From NCBI GenBank assembly GCA_044449065.1, contig JBIOHP010000013.1, positions 1-64,000 of the forward strand: DNA of 64,000 bases. Reading direction: 5' to 3'. Made by a program: the position numbers and the translations under genes. The notes beneath the pieces were generated by a model, which was not told where the DNA came from, did no database searches, and saw only the letters and a program-made list of their open reading frames with translations. Shown here one piece after another: positions 35,467 to 45,763 of the stretch (position 1 is its first letter; each line of letters starts with the position of its first letter). This DNA comes from JBIOHP01 sp044449065. Its GTDB lineage: Bacteria > Bacteroidota > Ignavibacteria > UBA10030 > SZUA-254.

Positions 35467-35493
35467 TGTGAAGAGTCAGATAGTAACTTCCCC

Positions 35494-38400
35494 TTACATA
35501 CCTAATAACTCTTCGCTGAATTTAATATCCACCCTCATGAACGGTCCTTTTGACCAAAGGGATTGATCAACCAAATCAATTTCTTTATATCCCTTGAAGT
35601 TGTACCCGCCCGCAAGGCGAACATTTTTAATAAGGGATAAACCAAGTTCTGCGCTGTACCCGTAAAGGAAATCCCTTGCTTCAGTCTGCCGGAGGAGACG
35701 ATACTCGCCGCCGATATCGAGCCAGTTGGTCAAATCTACCTTCGAGTGGAACAGATAGAAGTGCGAGTGAGCAACGCTGATCATCGCAGGATTTGTTTCC
35801 CGATCAAATTTAAACGCATACTTTATTCCGCTCTCCCACCGTCTGATCGGCTCGAAGTACGCATGAACGGAAATGATATGGGCTTGATCGTAGATAAACG
35901 TGTATTGGTTATTATCAGTTTTCCACTCATACTTGCCGATGCAATTGAACCAGTCGTTCTCGACCGGGCGGTACGCAAGGCCCGTAATGAGGTGATTTTG
36001 AATTTCATAACCGACGCCAACCTTTTCGCGTTCTTCGGTGTGACGGTATTTCGAGATGACGCTTAAATCTGTTACTAAACGATAATCACCGCCGAAATCT
36101 ATATTTGTTCGTTTAAACGCCGGGTCATCGCCAAACTCGCCCTTGGCTGAAAGTTTTATCGGTGATTTCGGGAGATACTCCACCGATCCGGAATACGATG
36201 TATGATCCTGCGTGCCGGTTTCTGCAAGACGCTGCATCAACGATTTTGCTCTCTCATACCCGATGTTGGCGGTGAGATCATAGGGGAGCTTGAGCGTGTT
36301 GCGGAAACCAATGCTGAGCATATTGCGATACTCGCTGATGACATTTCCGATCTCATATTTACCGTAGAGCTCGGTGCCTTGAGCCGGTTTAGTGTTTATA
36401 CCGACCGATGAGAGCCCGCCGCCGCCATCGTACCATTTTTGCGATCCGGTCAATGAAACCTCTTCCGATACTTTATAATCTGCCAGGATTGAGGTGCCAT
36501 TGGGTTTCGTAATATCGTTATTGGCGCCGATGTTTTGCTCGTGGAATGCCGAAAATTTAAGATTGCTCGTTAAGCCAAGCGTTGCGCCGCTCTTAAGTAA
36601 GGTTGAATGTGTTGCTAAGGCGCCTTGCGTTGTGTCATATCCCATTCCATTGTATTTTAAATCTTCCACACTCGCGTTCACCGAGAATTGCGACACAATT
36701 TGCTGATCAATTCCGCCTGAAGCGGAGTTAACAGTCGTTAAACCCGTCGAGGTGTTTTGCTTCGATTTATAATATTGCGTGGTCAATCTTGTGCCGGAGA
36801 ACGGTAGAACGGTTGCATCGCCGCCATATTTCTCTGTGCCAAGCTCGCGCTGGGAACCGGATTGAGTAATATTGAAAAATCCTGATTCAACGTTACGGTA
36901 ATACCCATTCAGCGTGAGTGGTGATACGGGTGATATCGATGATTCAATTTTATACGCAGTGCCCTGACCGGCAAGGATGGACGAATGGCCGACTTCGCCG
37001 CTTAAAGTGAATTTGTTATTCAAATTATATTTCGCATCGCCCCCTAACAGCACATAATTTTGCGGATTTTGTTGTTCTGTCACTCCCGTCAAACCGAGGG
37101 TGAAATTGGGGATCATGGAATTTTCAATTCTGCCGCCGCCAATATACTGATTGGCTGTGCTGGAGATCGCTTCAAACGTCACAACGATATACACCGGATT
37201 TCCATTTTCATCCATTGCTGGAACGGGCTGCTTGAAGTAAACCATTCCCTGTTCGTAGTCGATTTCATAATCCTGGAACCGGTACCGATCTAACCGCTGC
37301 AGTACAACCTCAGAGTGGAACCTATCGCGCGTCTCGATGCGAATCTTTTCCGATCCGGTTGTGACATGTTGATACCCAAGGTCATAGAATCCCGAAAGGC
37401 CGGTTCCGCGCAGCTCTTTTTGCACAACCTGCCGGTCGGTAAGACTTCCAAAACCGGTAACGTTCCATTGTTTATCCTTTAGATAAACTTTTCCGCCGTT
37501 TAACGTCCTGTTGTAGAGCGTAAATTCTTGTTTGGTTAAATCGGTGTTATAATCGCCAACATAGAGATAGCTCTGGTTATGTTCCAATTTCACGTAGAGA
37601 TTCCGCGTCGCCTGGGCGTCGTAGTACAACATGCTGTTATCGCCGTAAATCGAATAGAGATAATCCGGATCGAGCTGGCGGAAGAATTGGTTCTGGTTCC
37701 TTCGATCTGAATCGAACGAAGCTGTCAAGAGATAATCCTTCGCGACCGTGCCTCGCGCATACATCGCAAGCCGTCCGTTTTTATCATAACCATCCGGGAA
37801 AGCGTCAGTCGTATACGTCGCGTCGTTGGTTAAATTGGAACTCGATTTACTGCCTGTTCCCGTCGCCAGTCCTACCAGGGTGAAAGATTCCGTAGTAGTA
37901 TTCAATTCAACTTCAGCAGTACCCTTTAAGTCAGCCATCTGAGCAGTTATCACTGCCGTACCGGCGTTCTTCCCTGCCCTGTAGGCAAATGCAGTTACAG
38001 TATCATTTAATGATATTTGCACGCCATGGTTTATAGAATCGATTCCTCTTGTTACAATTTTCCCGCTGTCACAGGTTAATGAAATGGTTCCCTTATCAAT
38101 CGAGTAACCCCATTCGTCGCGAACACAAATTGTTCCCCCGAGCTCGGATTTGCCATCTGCCACAATCGCACTATGATTCATTTTCACAATGATGGAAGCC
38201 GGCATCCCCACTACATGAATAGTTCTGGACTGCTCAGGTGAAGCTACGGGCGCGGACCCGCTCGACGCGACATCGAAATGAACGTCGCCCGAAGGAACGG
38301 ATATGTTCAGGAAATCTAACTTGCCATCGATTCTCACGGCGCCTGATGTTGCCAATTTTCCGTTCACATAAAGATCGACGGAACTGTTAGGTGCACCGGA

Positions 38401-38601
38401 GACAATGACCGCCTGGCTGTGAAGGGTGCTGACGACGCCGTTGGCAGGAGATTCAATTTGTAGTTGCGCGACAGCAGAAAAACTCATCATCGATATCAAG
38501 GCATATGCCAGGAACACCCCACGAATCAACCCTCGGCGACTCAACGTGGCTGCGGTTATCCCGGCTTCGTAAAAATTTCGATATGAATAGTTCTTTTTCA
38601 T
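35494..38601 (-). CDS. Outer-membrane beta-barrel protein with N-terminal Ig-like domains
   Basis: A 1035-residue exported protein, last in the surface operon. After a signal segment (about residues 25-46, ending AVAQ) come a short Ig-like region (about 50-130, PANGVVST, VDLYVNGK), an invasin-type (Big_1-like) domain (about 135-245, VADGKSELGGTICVRDEWG), and then some 780 residues of alternating beta-strand pattern rich in Tyr, Gly and Asn, as in large outer-membrane barrels (FNLGLTG-like, YRLVTDLSVISKYRHTEE, YGYSAELGLSLIKNVRLAGG). It ends KFSEELLGM rather than in a terminal Phe. No TonB box or plug domain was recognised. The ATG at 38601 is preferred to a GTG at 38607. It may anchor or export the giant DUF11 proteins. 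Confidence 0.75.
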   Translation of the reverse strand: MKKNYSYRNFYEAGITAATLSRRGLIRGVFLAYALISMMSFSAVAQLQIESPANGVVSTLHSQAVIVSGAPNSSVDLYVNGKLATSGAVRIDGKLDFLNISVPSGDVHFDVASSGSAPVASPEQSRTIHVVGMPASIIVKMNHSAIVADGKSELGGTICVRDEWGYSIDKGTISLTCDSGKIVTRGIDSINHGVQISLNDTVTAFAYRAGKNAGTAVITAQMADLKGTAEVELNTTTESFTLVGLATGTGSKSSSNLTNDATYTTDAFPDGYDKNGRLAMYARGTVAKDYLLTASFDSDRRNQNQFFRQLDPDYLYSIYGDNSMLYYDAQATRNLYVKLEHNQSYLYVGDYNTDLTKQEFTLYNRTLNGGKVYLKDKQWNVTGFGSLTDRQVVQKELRGTGLSGFYDLGYQHVTTGSEKIRIETRDRFHSEVVLQRLDRYRFQDYEIDYEQGMVYFKQPVPAMDENGNPVYIVVTFEAISSTANQYIGGGRIENSMIPNFTLGLTGVTEQQNPQNYVLLGGDAKYNLNNKFTLSGEVGHSSILAGQGTAYKIESSISPVSPLTLNGYYRNVESGFFNITQSGSQRELGTEKYGGDATVLPFSGTRLTTQYYKSKQNTSTGLTTVNSASGGIDQQIVSQFSVNASVEDLKYNGMGYDTTQGALATHSTLLKSGATLGLTSNLKFSAFHEQNIGANNDITKPNGTSILADYKVSEEVSLTGSQKWYDGGGGLSSVGINTKPAQGTELYGKYEIGNVISEYRNMLSIGFRNTLKLPYDLTANIGYERAKSLMQRLAETGTQDHTSYSGSVEYLPKSPIKLSAKGEFGDDPAFKRTNIDFGGDYRLVTDLSVISKYRHTEEREKVGVGYEIQNHLITGLAYRPVENDWFNCIGKYEWKTDNNQYTFIYDQAHIISVHAYFEPIRRWESGIKYAFKFDRETNPAMISVAHSHFYLFHSKVDLTNWLDIGGEYRLLRQTEARDFLYGYSAELGLSLIKNVRLAGGYNFKGYKEIDLVDQSLWSKGPFMRVDIKFSEELLGM

Positions 38602-38609
38602 GAACACGT

Positions 38610-41600
38610 TTATTTCTTTTTCACCGTAATAACGATCGGATCCATCGATGCTGCCATATCGGGTCCGAAGCTAAATTTTCGAACGATTTTTACGGCATTA
38701 ATCAATTCAGAATTTTCTCCTGCATTGTTAGTGATTGTTGCGGTAAATGTGATTTTCACCGGAACATCAATTGAAGCGCTTGTTACGGCAAAGCTATTAT
38801 CACCGTTCATCGTTTTCGGCGCGGATGATTTCAGCGATGAAGCGTCGAGCATCAATCCTCCAGACAAACTATCGATAAGCGTTCTCTCCATCAGATCAGG
38901 CGATAAACCCGGACCTAATTCAACAATAAATACAAATTGATCGCCTACAGTGCCGTTATTACGAGAATTAAACTTTGCGTTTTGTTCGTTCGGTACGATC
39001 TTCGATTCAATTACTCTGGAGGAATCAATGAGTCCTTCCGGTATTGTCTCTTCAGCAAATTCTTTCTTGTACACCTGTATTTCAACCCGCCGGTTTGCCT
39101 GGCGTCCTTCGGCAGAACTATTACTCTCAATGGGTCTCATTTCGCCCCAACCATACGGTGTGAATTGACTTGTTGCCATGCCTGATTCGTTCGCCAGATA
39201 CTTTGCCACGGTGTTGGCGCGGGCGTACGAAAGTTCAACATTAGAGGCAAAATCTTTAGTGTGAATCGGTTTAGAGTCCGTGTGGCCATCAATAATTACC
39301 GTCGACCTCGGATTGCTTTTGAGGATATCGACAACGTTTTTCAAATTACCGAGCATGTCTTCTTTTAATGTCGCCTGGCCGATATCGAACGTAACACCGG
39401 GAACTGTAAATTTTGTCGCCTTGCCGCGGATCGCGTTCGCGAGCTCATTGTTTGTTACAGCGGCTTCGGATATCGAGACCGTTGTGTCAGAAAGCATATA
39501 GTGTAGTACTGATCTGGAAGAAATAGTAGTTCTCTTATCCTCCGGTCGATAAATGTTCGCCCGATAGGTGAGAATGTCATGGAATTCATTCCCTATAGAC
39601 TGGATATTCCAATACAAGTTGTTTCCTTCAACTCGCGGGGTAAGTTCATGATTTCCAATTTTACCGGTGCCGGATATAAAATGATACGCGGTATCAAGCT
39701 GATCCTGGATTTCCAATGAACTGATAGCTGCATCGCCGGAATAATTGATTGGTATGGTAAAAGTGACAGTTCCTACAAATTGTTTAGGTTGATTCTTTGA
39801 ACCACTGAGATGCAATTCCACCCTTCGATTTGCGGCTTTTCCCTCTTTGGTCTTGTTCGACATAATCGGTCTTGTGTCTCCAAAACCAATGGTCGCGATT
39901 CTATTGGAATCGATGTGTTCAACCTCAATCAAGTACTGCCTCACCGCATTAGCGCGGGATTCGGAAAGCACCTGATTTGATGAAAACTCTTTTGTATGAA
40001 TCGGACTTGAATCCGTATGTCCGGCAATTGTGACACTCTGGTCAGAATACCAGCGCAGCATGTCTGCAAGTCCCGTTAATATCGGGTACGCTTCGGGTCG
40101 CAGTGCGGCTTTGCCGACTTCAAACTGCGAACCCGACAACTTCAATGGAGCTTGCGCTTCTTCGTTTACAAACACTATATTACGCGGTTCAACAAATCTC
40201 TGAACGGTAATCCTGCCGACGCGGGCTACCCGCTGGTTAAATTGAATCGAATCTGCAATAATCCGTTTTGCTTTCAGATAGAAATCGGCGCGTGCAATAC
40301 CGGATTCTGTCACTCTCACGAACCGCGAAGCCGGATCGCCTGCGAATTCTCCATATCCTGCATGCATCTCCGTGTTGGGTGGCAGCGAACCTTTGCGCAC
40401 CCTGATAACGTGTTCGCCCGGGAGCACGTCCGGTAATGAATATTTTCCATCATCGCCGGTAATGATTCTTGTGCCATCTTCCATCATCAACTCGACGCCC
40501 TTCACACCCTGTTCGCCTTCGTCCTGATACGCGTTTAAGTTATCGTCGTAGAAAACTTTTCCAATGATGAGTCCATGCTCGGAGAATAGCAACCGTTTCA
40601 CCTGCACTTGTTCCTGCACCTGGCCGTTTGCGATCGCCACCGCGCCGTTTGAATTGGCATGCGCCGCTGCCCGGTTGATGCCATCGCCATTGACCGCGCC
40701 GGCGCCGGCAATTAACCGATAGCTCAGCGAAACCGCTGCTCCAGCTTTCAATGAATCCGCCAGCAACCAGCGCAATTCCCGATCACCTTTGGGATCCGGA
40801 ATTTTTACGGAATCTCTGAGCGAAGAACCTTTCAGATACACAAACCCGACGGGTAAATCGTCCACAATCAATAAGCTTTCCACCGCAACCGTGTTTGGAT
40901 TCGTTACGCGAATGATATACGTTACGGCGTCGCCCACTTCGATGATTTTTTTCAATGCCTGCTTGGTGATGGCGAGACTCATGGCAACTGTGGTACTCAC
41001 GGTGGAGTGCGAAGCGGGATCCACTCTGGAGCTTGTGTTTCCGCCGTTCCAGGCAAGATCGGCTATATTGGTATAGACATGTTCTCCCGGTAAGAGATCG
41101 GGCCGGACACGCGTGTAAATTTTAAACTGTATCGCCTGCCCAACTCTGAGCGAGTCAATGTGCCATACTAATTTTCTCGTTGTTGAATCATACACCGTAG
41201 CTGGATTCGAGGATTGATAGTTTATTTCAACAGGTAAAACGTCGCTGATTGTCAGATTTTGCGCTGTTGATCCTGCATTGTTCTGAACATTGATCGTGTA
41301 AATAAGCGTGTCATTTAATGACGCGTGAGCAGATGATACTGTTTTCCATATCCGCAAATGCGATGGAGGCCTGACGACAGTTGCCGTATCGGCAAAGAGC
41401 GGACTTGTTTGATCTGACGAAATGGACGCCTGATTTACCGTTCTCACTGCCGATGAAATAGAATTACTAAACGTTACGCGGACCGTAACAGATTTATTTT
41501 CCGAAGGGATCAGAGTTCCGATGTTCCACACAATGCGATTTCCCGATGATTGATACGAACCGTGATCGGAAGCGTCCACGAACACCATTAGCGGATCAAG

Positions 41601-44600
41601 TGAATCGATTACCACCGTATTCATCATATTCAACGCGGCGGTATTTTGCATATTGATCTTATAGGTAACCGTATCGGTTGAAAATGCATCAGCCGGACCT
41701 TCCTTGGCGAATGCCACGTCTGATGTTAAAGCGACCGGGATATTGGCGTTGACGAGGGTTTGACCAATTACGGTATTTGCGACAGTAGTTTGACCCTGGA
41801 GATTTCCATATCGCATCGCAACGACGTAAGTTCCCGGCACAACATTAGTAAATGCATAATAGCCGGTTGAATCAGTTCCTGTTGAATCGATGACATTCTC
41901 AATCTGGATCGACCTTGGATGGCTTCCCTTATTCACCGATTTCGTTGCGGTTGGGAGAAGGAGTATGGTGATATTCGGCGTCGTTACCGGTTGACCGGAA
42001 ACGCTGTAATAAACGGCGCCGCTGATGGAATTTTTATTCGGTACGGGTGGATTTCCGCCGCTGCCGGGAACATCAACATGGACTCCCGTAACAATCGATT
42101 TGGTCCGATGATAACTATCCGTGAATGTAGTAACGACACGATAATCGTCGGTGTTCGCGATGGGAATAAGATAACGTCCATCACTACCGGAAATTGCCGA
42201 ACCCGCGTTGCTATTATTGTGATCGTACGCTGCCACCGCGCCGCCTTGAACAGGCGAACCTGTCATCTGATCGGTAATAAGACCATGGATAGCGCCGGGG
42301 AAAAACTCAACACGGACTGAATCCGATGAGTAACATACGTCGCTGTCATGTGAGGATACGGATGCAAGAGCAGTCGCGAGTAAATTGCTCGAGAGACGCA
42401 CCCTGATCGAATCCATCGCATACCCGTGAATAGTGGGAATGGTTATAGAATCTCTGCCATTAGAGAATATCCCGATGGAGGTTTTGAACAACACCGGGGT
42501 TCCATCAGGTTTCGGATTACCAGAACCATCGGTCAATAATGCAGTGATAAGAGATGCATCAATGCCGTCGCCAACCATTAATTTCGGATTTGCGGAAACG
42601 CGCAGTACGCAGCTTTTATCGACAACAATAACTTTTGTTATGGTCGATGCGTTGGCGGAATTAACGCCGGATTCAGTTGAAGAAATATACGCCGTGTTGA
42701 GAATTTTAACTTTATTCGCTGTATTTACCGGCACGTTTGCGTTAATCACGATTGAATCAACCTCGCCTAACCCTATTGAATCGAGATGAGAGGTGAGAAT
42801 TTTGCCATCATAACTATACTTTCCGGATGCGGAGATCCCACTCAATACCGATGGAATTGTATCGACGAGGGAGACATTATGCAGAACGATATTTCCAGCA
42901 TTGCTGAATTTAATCGTATAACTCAATGAATTTCCAACGAGAACGGTATCCTTCGACACTGATTTATTTAATGCGATCACTGCGCGCACGATAAATCGCG
43001 AATGGCTTACAGCTTGAGCAACTTGAGGAGCAAGCTCGTTAGATCTTGCAACGACACGATTGACCAAGGTTTCATTCACCAATCGCGCATTTGAAACCCC
43101 TGCGATAATTTTTATCGAATCTTCCCGACCATACTGCAAAGTATCGAATGCGTACCGTACGGTTGAACCGCTGAGGATTGCATTGGAAGAAACTGTAATA
43201 TTAATTAATTGCTGCGGCAGTGTATCCAGTACTGAGAAGTTGGTCAAATGATCGTTACCGGTATTTTTAAAATGAATCCAATAACTCAGCGTATCGCCAA
43301 GAAGGACAGTATCCCGTGATACGGTTTTAGTCATCGTCATTGCAGGAGCCGGTATGATGCGGGTAACGATACTCGCGCGAGCGCTGCGAATAGCAACTTC
43401 ATTTGTCAGAGCATAAGCGGTGTTTACATAAACAAGTCGCGGACGGAAATATGATGGGACGCCGCTGGAGATAATAATAGAATCCTCTGCGCCAACTTTG
43501 AGAGTATCCGTTCTCACATACCGGAAACGATGATCTGTCAATAAACCTTTGGTCGCGGAGGTTGCATACAAATCCTGCGGAATCGTATCGGTAATCACAA
43601 GACCGGTCAACGGCATGTTGCCCGTATTTCTGACTCTGATGAGATAATCCATCGACGTGCCGACTAGAACCGATTCCTGCGATACGGTCTTGTAAATTGT
43701 CAGATCGGCAAGCGGCTTCAAGCGTGCAACAAAAAGCGCGGATCCGGTTTTATCATTCGTCAGATCGGAAGCACAATGGGCGGTATTGGTAATTTTTTCG
43801 TAATCGGAGATATTGCCGCGCAGCTTCGCAGTGATTATAACTGAATCCACCGCGCCAACTGCCAACCGTTTTTCCGTGAATGCAACTATAGAATCGGAAA
43901 TCACAGATCCTTGTGAAGTTGATACGCCAACAAGCTGATCAGGCACCGTATCTTTAATCGCGACATTTGTCAGCGAAACGTTTCCAGTGTTATGGAACCG
44001 GAGAACATATTGGGCGTTATTGCCGACAATGACTGTATCGGTGGTTATTTGTTTGCTAAACTCTATGGATGGTTTTGGAACTATTTTTGCGACGACATCG
44101 GCGGACGATGAGCTTTGAGCAGTCTCATCAGTTATGCCGTAGGCAATATTATGAACGATGGCTCCATCACTCAGATTTGTATCGAGCACCGCGGTAATCG
44201 TGATGATATCACTTTCGCCCGCGGTTAGAGAATCTTTCTGATACGCAATAAACCGACCGGCGAGTGTGGCGTTATTTGATATGACGGCATTTTTCAACGA
44301 TGTTGAAAGCGTATCGTGGACAACAATAGCCGTCAGAAGCGTAAGCCCGGAATTCTTCACCCGGATCGAATATCGTACAGTATCGCCCATGAAGACCGAA
44401 TCTTTTACTGCTGATTTCGTTATGGTTAGTGCGGCATTCTGAAGCGCTTTAATGAAAGACTGTGCCGACGCCGATTGCATCGTTGTTTGATCGGTGTTGA
44501 TGAACGCGGTATTTGATAACATTCTTCCTGCCGGGGTGTTGATTGCCAGCGATCCGCGAACGATAACAGAATCTTCCACGCCAATACCAAGCGTATCCCT

Positions 44601-45698
44601 GTTGAAACTCAATTTACCGGATATAATTGATGCATTTGGCGATGCGGTTAGATGGACAAGGTTCGCATTTAACGTATCATAAATATGAAGATGGGTTAAC
44701 GTTGTATCTCCGATATTTTTAAAATGAATGACATATCGCATCGAATCGCCGGGGGAAACCGAATCCGTCGATACAGATTTAATTAGCGTTACTTTCGGAT
44801 GCCAAACTTTCAGGATGGTTGTTACTGAATTGCTGAAAACTTTGATACCACCCTGAGCATCGAGTTCAGCAGTGTTCGAAGTGTGCGTGCTATCTGCAAT
44901 ATTCTTTGAAGTAAGCAGCGCCAGTCTCACCGAATCGTATGATCCCGCAGCTACGGAGGCGAAAGTCCAGCTCACGATACCGTTCACAGCGGTTCCGCCG
45001 TTCGTGGCGCTCACAAACTGAGTATTAGCCGGGAGTGTATCGATGATTTGGACGTTGATGCCCGGAAGATTTCCGTCATTTTTATATTTCAATGCATAGA
45101 GAAGCGTATCCCCTGCATTCGCATAATATTTTGCAACCGATTTCAGCAGGGTGAAATGCGGCGATGAACCGATTTGGAGCTTCACTAAGGTGCTTAGTGA
45201 TTTTCCCGAACTATCTTTTCCTGTGCACGAATTCACCACGGATGCTCCATACGCTACGCTTGGGCTCACCTTTACCTTAATGGTTAAGGTATCATAATCA
45301 CGCATCGGGAGGGTTTGTATACTCCACGAAATAGTATTACCGGAAACTATCCCGCTGCCGGCGTCAATCAAGCCGAACTCCGCGGCAAGAGTATCGACGA
45401 TAGAGATGGCTGTCAGTTTATCCGTGCCGGTATTACCGACGATGATATTGAACAGAACGGTATCTCCCGGCATTGCAACCGTGGGAGACACTGTTTTATT
45501 CAATGTCATATTACCGACGCCATCAACGGGAATCGTCACAACGTTACTGCGCGTTGAATCTTCCTGACCGCCGAGATAATGATACCGCAGCGTTCCGGTA
45601 TTGACAATCTTAGTCCCCTTCAACGTTTGTGACTGCGTCAAACCGGCGCAGAGCACAAAGACCAAAAGGATGAACAATATGTTATAGATACTTTTCAA
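38610..45698 (-). CDS. Giant surface protein: DUF11 repeats, invasin-like and SdrD-like domains, two OmpA domains
   Basis: A ~2362-residue exported protein. After the signal peptide come eight DUF11/TIGR01451-type repeats (about 60-1010, each with the pattern K-V-S-D-V-GD-Y-I-N-G-N-L-I-DTLP), an invasin-like Ig domain (about 1028-1135), two carboxypeptidase-regulatory-like domains (about 1140-1310), three further DUF11 units (about 1320-1700), an SdrD B-like domain (about 1708-1780, GKVFYDDNLNAYQDEGEQGV), then two OmpA C-like peptidoglycan-binding domains with GHTDS at 1893 and 2138 and NRRVE, separated and followed by DUF11-like segments. I prefer the TTG at 45698, which gives a clean signal peptide (KSIYNILFILLVFVLCAG); a TTG at 45752 would place a hairpin inside the coding region. 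Confidence 0.82.
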   Translation of the reverse strand: MKSIYNILFILLVFVLCAGLTQSQTLKGTKIVNTGTLRYHYLGGQEDSTRSNVVTIPVDGVGNMTLNKTVSPTVAMPGDTVLFNIIVGNTGTDKLTAISIVDTLAAEFGLIDAGSGIVSGNTISWSIQTLPMRDYDTLTIKVKVSPSVAYGASVVNSCTGKDSSGKSLSTLVKLQIGSSPHFTLLKSVAKYYANAGDTLLYALKYKNDGNLPGINVQIIDTLPANTQFVSATNGGTAVNGIVSWTFASVAAGSYDSVRLALLTSKNIADSTHTSNTAELDAQGGIKVFSNSVTTILKVWHPKVTLIKSVSTDSVSPGDSMRYVIHFKNIGDTTLTHLHIYDTLNANLVHLTASPNASIISGKLSFNRDTLGIGVEDSVIVRGSLAINTPAGRMLSNTAFINTDQTTMQSASAQSFIKALQNAALTITKSAVKDSVFMGDTVRYSIRVKNSGLTLLTAIVVHDTLSTSLKNAVISNNATLAGRFIAYQKDSLTAGESDIITITAVLDTNLSDGAIVHNIAYGITDETAQSSSSADVVAKIVPKPSIEFSKQITTDTVIVGNNAQYVLRFHNTGNVSLTNVAIKDTVPDQLVGVSTSQGSVISDSIVAFTEKRLAVGAVDSVIITAKLRGNISDYEKITNTAHCASDLTNDKTGSALFVARLKPLADLTIYKTVSQESVLVGTSMDYLIRVRNTGNMPLTGLVITDTIPQDLYATSATKGLLTDHRFRYVRTDTLKVGAEDSIIISSGVPSYFRPRLVYVNTAYALTNEVAIRSARASIVTRIIPAPAMTMTKTVSRDTVLLGDTLSYWIHFKNTGNDHLTNFSVLDTLPQQLINITVSSNAILSGSTVRYAFDTLQYGREDSIKIIAGVSNARLVNETLVNRVVARSNELAPQVAQAVSHSRFIVRAVIALNKSVSKDTVLVGNSLSYTIKFSNAGNIVLHNVSLVDTIPSVLSGISASGKYSYDGKILTSHLDSIGLGEVDSIVINANVPVNTANKVKILNTAYISSTESGVNSANASTITKVIVVDKSCVLRVSANPKLMVGDGIDASLITALLTDGSGNPKPDGTPVLFKTSIGIFSNGRDSITIPTIHGYAMDSIRVRLSSNLLATALASVSSHDSDVCYSSDSVRVEFFPGAIHGLITDQMTGSPVQGGAVAAYDHNNSNAGSAISGSDGRYLIPIANTDDYRVVTTFTDSYHRTKSIVTGVHVDVPGSGGNPPVPNKNSISGAVYYSVSGQPVTTPNITILLLPTATKSVNKGSHPRSIQIENVIDSTGTDSTGYYAFTNVVPGTYVVAMRYGNLQGQTTVANTVIGQTLVNANIPVALTSDVAFAKEGPADAFSTDTVTYKINMQNTAALNMMNTVVIDSLDPLMVFVDASDHGSYQSSGNRIVWNIGTLIPSENKSVTVRVTFSNSISSAVRTVNQASISSDQTSPLFADTATVVRPPSHLRIWKTVSSAHASLNDTLIYTINVQNNAGSTAQNLTISDVLPVEINYQSSNPATVYDSTTRKLVWHIDSLRVGQAIQFKIYTRVRPDLLPGEHVYTNIADLAWNGGNTSSRVDPASHSTVSTTVAMSLAITKQALKKIIEVGDAVTYIIRVTNPNTVAVESLLIVDDLPVGFVYLKGSSLRDSVKIPDPKGDRELRWLLADSLKAGAAVSLSYRLIAGAGAVNGDGINRAAAHANSNGAVAIANGQVQEQVQVKRLLFSEHGLIIGKVFYDDNLNAYQDEGEQGVKGVELMMEDGTRIITGDDGKYSLPDVLPGEHVIRVRKGSLPPNTEMHAGYGEFAGDPASRFVRVTESGIARADFYLKAKRIIADSIQFNQRVARVGRITVQRFVEPRNIVFVNEEAQAPLKLSGSQFEVGKAALRPEAYPILTGLADMLRWYSDQSVTIAGHTDSSPIHTKEFSSNQVLSESRANAVRQYLIEVEHIDSNRIATIGFGDTRPIMSNKTKEGKAANRRVELHLSGSKNQPKQFVGTVTFTIPINYSGDAAISSLEIQDQLDTAYHFISGTGKIGNHELTPRVEGNNLYWNIQSIGNEFHDILTYRANIYRPEDKRTTISSRSVLHYMLSDTTVSISEAAVTNNELANAIRGKATKFTVPGVTFDIGQATLKEDMLGNLKNVVDILKSNPRSTVIIDGHTDSKPIHTKDFASNVELSYARANTVAKYLANESGMATSQFTPYGWGEMRPIESNSSAEGRQANRRVEIQVYKKEFAEETIPEGLIDSSRVIESKIVPNEQNAKFNSRNNGTVGDQFVFIVELGPGLSPDLMERTLIDSLSGGLMLDASSLKSSAPKTMNGDNSFAVTSASIDVPVKITFTATITNNAGENSELINAVKIVRKFSFGPDMAASMDPIVITVKKK

Positions 45699-45721
45699 TT
45701 TTTTTCTTATTAATGATCTGC

Positions 45722-45748
45722 CTGAAACCGGAAATTTTCCGGTTTCAG
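45722..45748 (-). other. Near-perfect palindrome before the giant gene
   Basis: ctgaaaccggaaa and tttccggtttcag are exact 13-bp complements around one central base. It lies between the 575-residue protein's stop and the likely start of the giant protein. There is no T-run, so it is more likely an mRNA processing, stability or attenuation structure, or a protein-binding site, than a terminator. Confidence 0.6.
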
Positions 45749-45763
45749 ACAAATCTGTTTTTG

